A DNA stretch of 64,000 nt from Berberis thunbergii (Eukaryota; Streptophyta; Magnoliopsida; Ranunculales; Berberidaceae): positions 434,001 to 498,000 of the forward strand of contig QNQO01000606.1 of the NCBI GenBank assembly GCA_003290165.1, written 5' to 3'. The notes beneath the pieces were generated by a model, which made no database searches, had not been told where the DNA came from, and worked only from the letters and a program-made list of their open reading frames with translations. Each line of letters opens with the position of its first letter. Position 1 is the first letter of the stretch. Positions 62,958 through 64,000 of the stretch are shown here, piece after piece. Made by a program: the position numbers and the translations under genes.

Positions 62958-63433
62958 TAACAATGCTATAGTGTATTCCATATTGACAGTCCATAACATC
63001 TTTATAGACCCCAATAGGTGACTCAGGAAAATCGAAACCCTGTGTAGACAAGGTGAGGGGACCTCATCTAGACTACCAGTCAGTTGCTAACCTCACTATT
63101 ATTATTCTTCCATCTTCAACTACTCAATAAAATTGAAAGTACAGCTGGTGAATCTATCATGTACAACTTTGTGACAGACTTTGACCACACCAAGAAGATG
63201 GGATCTCAGTGATCAATCATTTGGTTTCCCAAGTATATGTAAAGCATTATATATATGAAAGGAGAAAACCTTGTAACATCATCTATAGAGCTTATGTTAT
63301 TGACCACAGCAGCTAACAAGTTTTCACGATAATTGAAGTGGGGAACTGCTTCCAACAAAGTGCAGATACAACGAATAGAGACATCTGAAAGAGAAGAGCT
63401 CCTCTCTAAAGAAATCAGCTTCTGCAGGTATAC
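49420..63433 (-). CDS. NOC3: NOC3-type nucleolar complex protein, N-terminus off window
   Basis: The C-terminal 561 residues of a NOC3 homologue, a nucleolar protein that works with NOC2 in maturation and export of pre-60S ribosomes. Exons in transcription order: 63270-63433, 62638-62776, 61004-61180, 60767-60903, 51399-51719, 50690-50829, 50497-50594, 49420-49929 (stop at 49420-49422). All junctions are GT-AG and phases agree. Landmarks: VYLQKLISLE, LCCATIKSLF, a Lys-rich nuclear-type signal (KKGGKKKRK), TLSAVFETYFRILKH, LTVSERLRCCIVAF, the CBF/Mak21 segment (ALASVLWELSLLCKHYHPSV), and a Lys-rich tail. No disabling mutation is seen. The upstream exons lie beyond 64000. One intron is 9.0 kb and full of transposons. 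Confidence 0.94.
49930..50496 (-). other. NOC3 intron with partial exon duplication
   Basis: 567 bases. Its upstream part (50343-50433) is a second copy of the end of the preceding exon and its donor; see that entry. The rest is AT-rich. Confidence 0.7.
50343..50433 (-). pseudogene. Partial duplicate of NOC3 exon end with intact donor site
   Basis: Repeats the sequence at 50455-50556: TGCCGAAACTTGTTAGAAAA, then TTTCAGGTTCAGTTGCG and the donor GTAAGCTG. An 11-base deletion relative to the functional copy shifts the frame, and there is no acceptor, so it is not a usable exon. Confidence 0.85.
50497..50594 (-). CDS. NOC3: NOC3 exon g
   Basis: 98 bases. Completes a split alanine and reads LVTSRDLLQKNVKCRNLL then ENDAGGGSVSGSVA, a strongly conserved NOC3 block. 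The acceptor is CTTTTTGCAG and the donor GTAAGC. Confidence 0.93.
50690..50829 (-). CDS. NOC3: NOC3 exon f
   Basis: 140 bases. Completes a split arginine and reads DQGEVLAEALKIMLCEGRQH, then DMQRAAAFVKRLATSSLCFG and SAEAMA. The acceptor is GCTGTACAG and the donor GTAAAC. Confidence 0.94.
50948..51204. mobile_element. MITE in NOC3 intron (257 bp)
   Basis: Inverted ends TAAATTTGATGTTGGTCC on both sides (18 bases, then approximate). No clear TSD. The inner sequence CTTGACTAGATGGTCAA recurs at about 62101-62117, where a second, less complete copy occupies roughly 61970-62205. Confidence 0.7.
51399..51719 (-). CDS. NOC3: NOC3 exon e
   Basis: 321 bases, 107 residues: HPLLAPCLNGLGKFAHLID, DFMGDLMNSLKVLA, LTVSERLRCCIVAFRVM, and ALNVDLQEFFVQLY. 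The acceptor (CATGTTTTCAG) ends the 9.0-kb intron; the donor is GTTTGA. An alternative in-exon AG would shift the phase. Confidence 0.94.
51720..53296 (-). other. NOC3 large intron, right-hand end, decayed repeats
   Basis: No coding sequence. Around 51950-52360 there are repeated GTATCGTATC and GATACGTAT motifs in both orientations, suggesting a decayed inverted-repeat element; 52580-53040 is very AT-rich with TTAGATCAAATTT motifs. Confidence 0.45.
53305..54433. mobile_element. hAT-type transposon (1.13 kb)
   Basis: Flanked by GTGGTTAG (53297-53304) and GTTGTTAG (54434-54441), an 8-bp TSD with one change. Inverted ends CAAGGATGGCAACGGGGCGG and TAGGGATGGCAGTGGG (reverse complement); subterminal regions repeat GGGGCGGAT and GGATATCCG. 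Interior includes a GATCT-rich tandem region (53580-53735). No transposase frame. Confidence 0.83.
53580..53735 (+). repeat. AAAGATCTCAGATCT-rich tandem region
   Basis: Repeated short units around AGATCTCAGATCTAAAGATC within the hAT at 53305-54433, partly self-complementary through the GATC core. Confidence 0.8.
54620..56477. mobile_element. hAT-type transposon (1.86 kb)
   Basis: A perfect 8-bp TSD ATCATGGG (54612-54619 and 56478-56485). Inverted ends CAATGTTTTAAAAAGCG and CACTGTTTTAAAAAGCG. The left subterminal region is rich in GGCG/CCTCGAGGCG; the right has ACTCGTACGAGT-like motifs. Short open frames (54937-55212, 55756-55977, 56148-56330) have no recognised domain. Confidence 0.88.
56889..57819. 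mobile_element. hAT-type transposon (0.93 kb)
   Basis: TSD TAAAATTC (56881-56888 and 57820-57827), inside an 11-base identity TGTAAAATTCT. Ends TTGGGGTGGGC and CAGAGGTGGGC (reverse complement). Subterminal regions repeat CCCGGACCG-like motifs. No transposase. Confidence 0.85.
57828..58567 (-). other. NOC3 intron between two hAT copies
   Basis: No known coding domain. An open frame at 57807-58031 spans the hAT border and is not supported. Confidence 0.5.
58576..59390. mobile_element. hAT-type MITE of the GGCG-rich family (815 bp)
   Basis: A perfect 8-bp TSD CACTAGAC (58568-58575 and 59391-59398). Inverted ends CATTGTAGTTAAGGCG and CAGTGTAGTCAAGGCG. Same family as 9459-10133, with shared interior in inverted orientation. 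Confidence 0.92.
59478..59600. repeat. Long hairpin (family 1, copy B)
   Basis: Arms of about 55 bases around a loop of about four bases at 59537 (GAGATGCGCATATC). The arms share CCAGGCCCAACACCAT and CCATCATCCT with each other and the CATCATCCTAGAGAT core with the hairpin at 48674-48791. Confidence 0.85.
59601..60766 (-). other. NOC3 large intron, left part near exon d
   Basis: Contains the LINE fragment below; otherwise no feature. The minus-strand open frame 60362-60568 is unsupported. Confidence 0.5.
59755..59960 (-). pseudogene. LINE (non-LTR) ORF2 C-terminal, zf-RVT-like relic
   Basis: On the minus strand, a frame reads TTRESIDHLF, a stop, then SCDFSKKIW, resembling the Cys/His (zf-RVT) domain after the reverse transcriptase of plant LINEs. 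Only about 60 codons remain. Confidence 0.5.
60767..60903 (-). CDS. NOC3: NOC3 exon d
   Basis: 137 bases: VDSDLKATSFTPNVMEQRAM then QTETLSAVFETYFRILKHTM and RPAPI plus a split arginine. Its donor (GTGTGC) starts the 9.0-kb intron; the acceptor is GCTGTGCAG. Confidence 0.94.
61004..61180 (-). CDS. NOC3: NOC3 exon c
   Basis: 177 bases, 59 codons in phase 0: VFLSLSFNEDLRRSA, a Lys-rich stretch (KKGGKKKRKNFEDP), then RKRSRQELVAKTREE. The basic part is a probable nuclear or nucleolar signal. The donor is GTGCTT and the acceptor CCGTCAG. Confidence 0.93.
61181..62637 (-). other. NOC3 intron b-c with dispersed repeats
   Basis: 1457 bases. A 22-base tandem repeat (GTATTTTATGAAATCTTGATTT, three copies) lies at about 61591-61660. 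A dispersed repeat at 61283-61550 is shared with about 12000-12330, and a MITE-like repeat at 61970-62205 with 50948-51204. Confidence 0.6.
61591..61660 (+). repeat. Three-copy 22-base tandem repeat
   Basis: TATTTTATGAAATCTTGATT repeated three times nearly exactly within an intron of NOC3. Confidence 0.95.
62638..62776 (-). CDS. NOC3: NOC3 exon b
   Basis: 139 bases. Completes a split arginine and reads TLCCATIKSLFTNEGKHGGE, then VTVEAVQLIANLVKVHDCQ and LHPNSVE. The acceptor is CATTGCAG and the donor GTCTGT. Confidence 0.93.
62777..63269 (-). other. NOC3 intron a-b
   Basis: 493 bases with an (AT)n microsatellite at about 62919-62951. Confidence 0.8.
63270..63433 (-). CDS. NOC3: NOC3 exon a (first in window)
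   Basis: 164 bases: VYLQKLISLERSSSLSDVSI, then CTLLEAVPHFNYRENLLAAV and NNISSIDDVT. The acceptor is GATGTCAG and the donor GTTTTC. The next exon upstream lies beyond the window. Confidence 0.92.
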
Positions 63434-64000
63434 CTGACATCAATAAGAAGTTTGTACACAATTATAACGTGTGTAGAGAAACACTAATGGAAATATTTTA
63501 AAAATCCGAGACCATACATAAAACAGAATTTGGTATATCAAAAGTGTGCATTTACATATTTCTAATATCACAGATTTCTAATAAATAGTACTAGCCTTCT
63601 ACATTTAAGAAGACACTCCCACCAAATAATCATAAATCAAAAGTTATTAGAAATATTTCCCCAAGAAAGTGCAAGGCAAGTGGTCGTTAACCAAAGTTAG
63701 GAAAGATGATATCACAAATGGAGAGCAAGATGATGAAGGAGCATAAAAAGGAAATGGTAGAGTATAAAGTAATAATTAATTGACAATTTAAAATAATCAA
63801 CAACACTTCTCTGTAGATAAGCAGAAAATAGTATAAATGATGCCACATATCCACAAAGCAAGCTACCACGATGAACAAAATGACCACACAATCAAATTGC
63901 AGGATGATGAAGAACAAACTACTATAATTAAATAATGTGCTAATCCTAAGGAAATTTGAAGCCAGTCAATAAATTGCAAAAGAAGCTAGCAGGTATAAGG
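63434..64000 (-). other. NOC3 intron, right edge of window
   Basis: AT-rich sequence with no exon recognised; the minus-strand open frame 63687-63917 is hydrophobic noise. Confidence 0.65.

Overview
This window is nuclear DNA of a flowering plant, most likely a dicot. It is AT-rich and repeat-dense, and holds two split host genes, both on the minus strand and both running off the window. Spliceosomal introns, an endogenous plant pararetrovirus, and many hAT-type DNA transposons with 8-bp target-site duplications (TSDs) give the kingdom. Very long introns combined with hAT abundance fit what is reported for sacred lotus (Nelumbo); the species is an inference only.

Gene 1 (about 33.2 kb down to below 0.8 kb, minus) encodes a plant O-fucosyltransferase-family (PF10250-like), Golgi-type membrane protein. 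Nine coding exons (527 codons) plus a leader exon can be placed with matching phases; the C-terminal exons lie left of the window. Introns of 16.6 kb and 11.0 kb hold most of the left half of the window. The 11.0-kb intron carries a compound LTR retroelement nested with hAT elements and a small-LTR (SMART/TRIM-like) element. The 16.6-kb intron carries a decayed endogenous pararetrovirus (about 16.7-25.2 kb), a gag-only LTR element (25.4-27.7 kb) and a small hAT.

The intergenic stretch (33.2-49.4 kb) holds a MULE-like element just upstream of gene 1, several hAT or MITE copies, a second SMART copy, a large foldback, a possible small acidic-protein gene with a good TATA box (42.06 kb), and an LTR element rich in minisatellites.

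Gene 2 (49.42 kb to beyond 64 kb, minus) is the NOC3-type nucleolar complex protein, a 60S ribosome assembly factor. Eight C-terminal exons (562 codons including stop) are placed. One 9.0-kb intron holds four hAT-type insertions, a LINE relic and a hairpin element. No rRNA, tRNA, CRISPR or bacterial-type features were seen.
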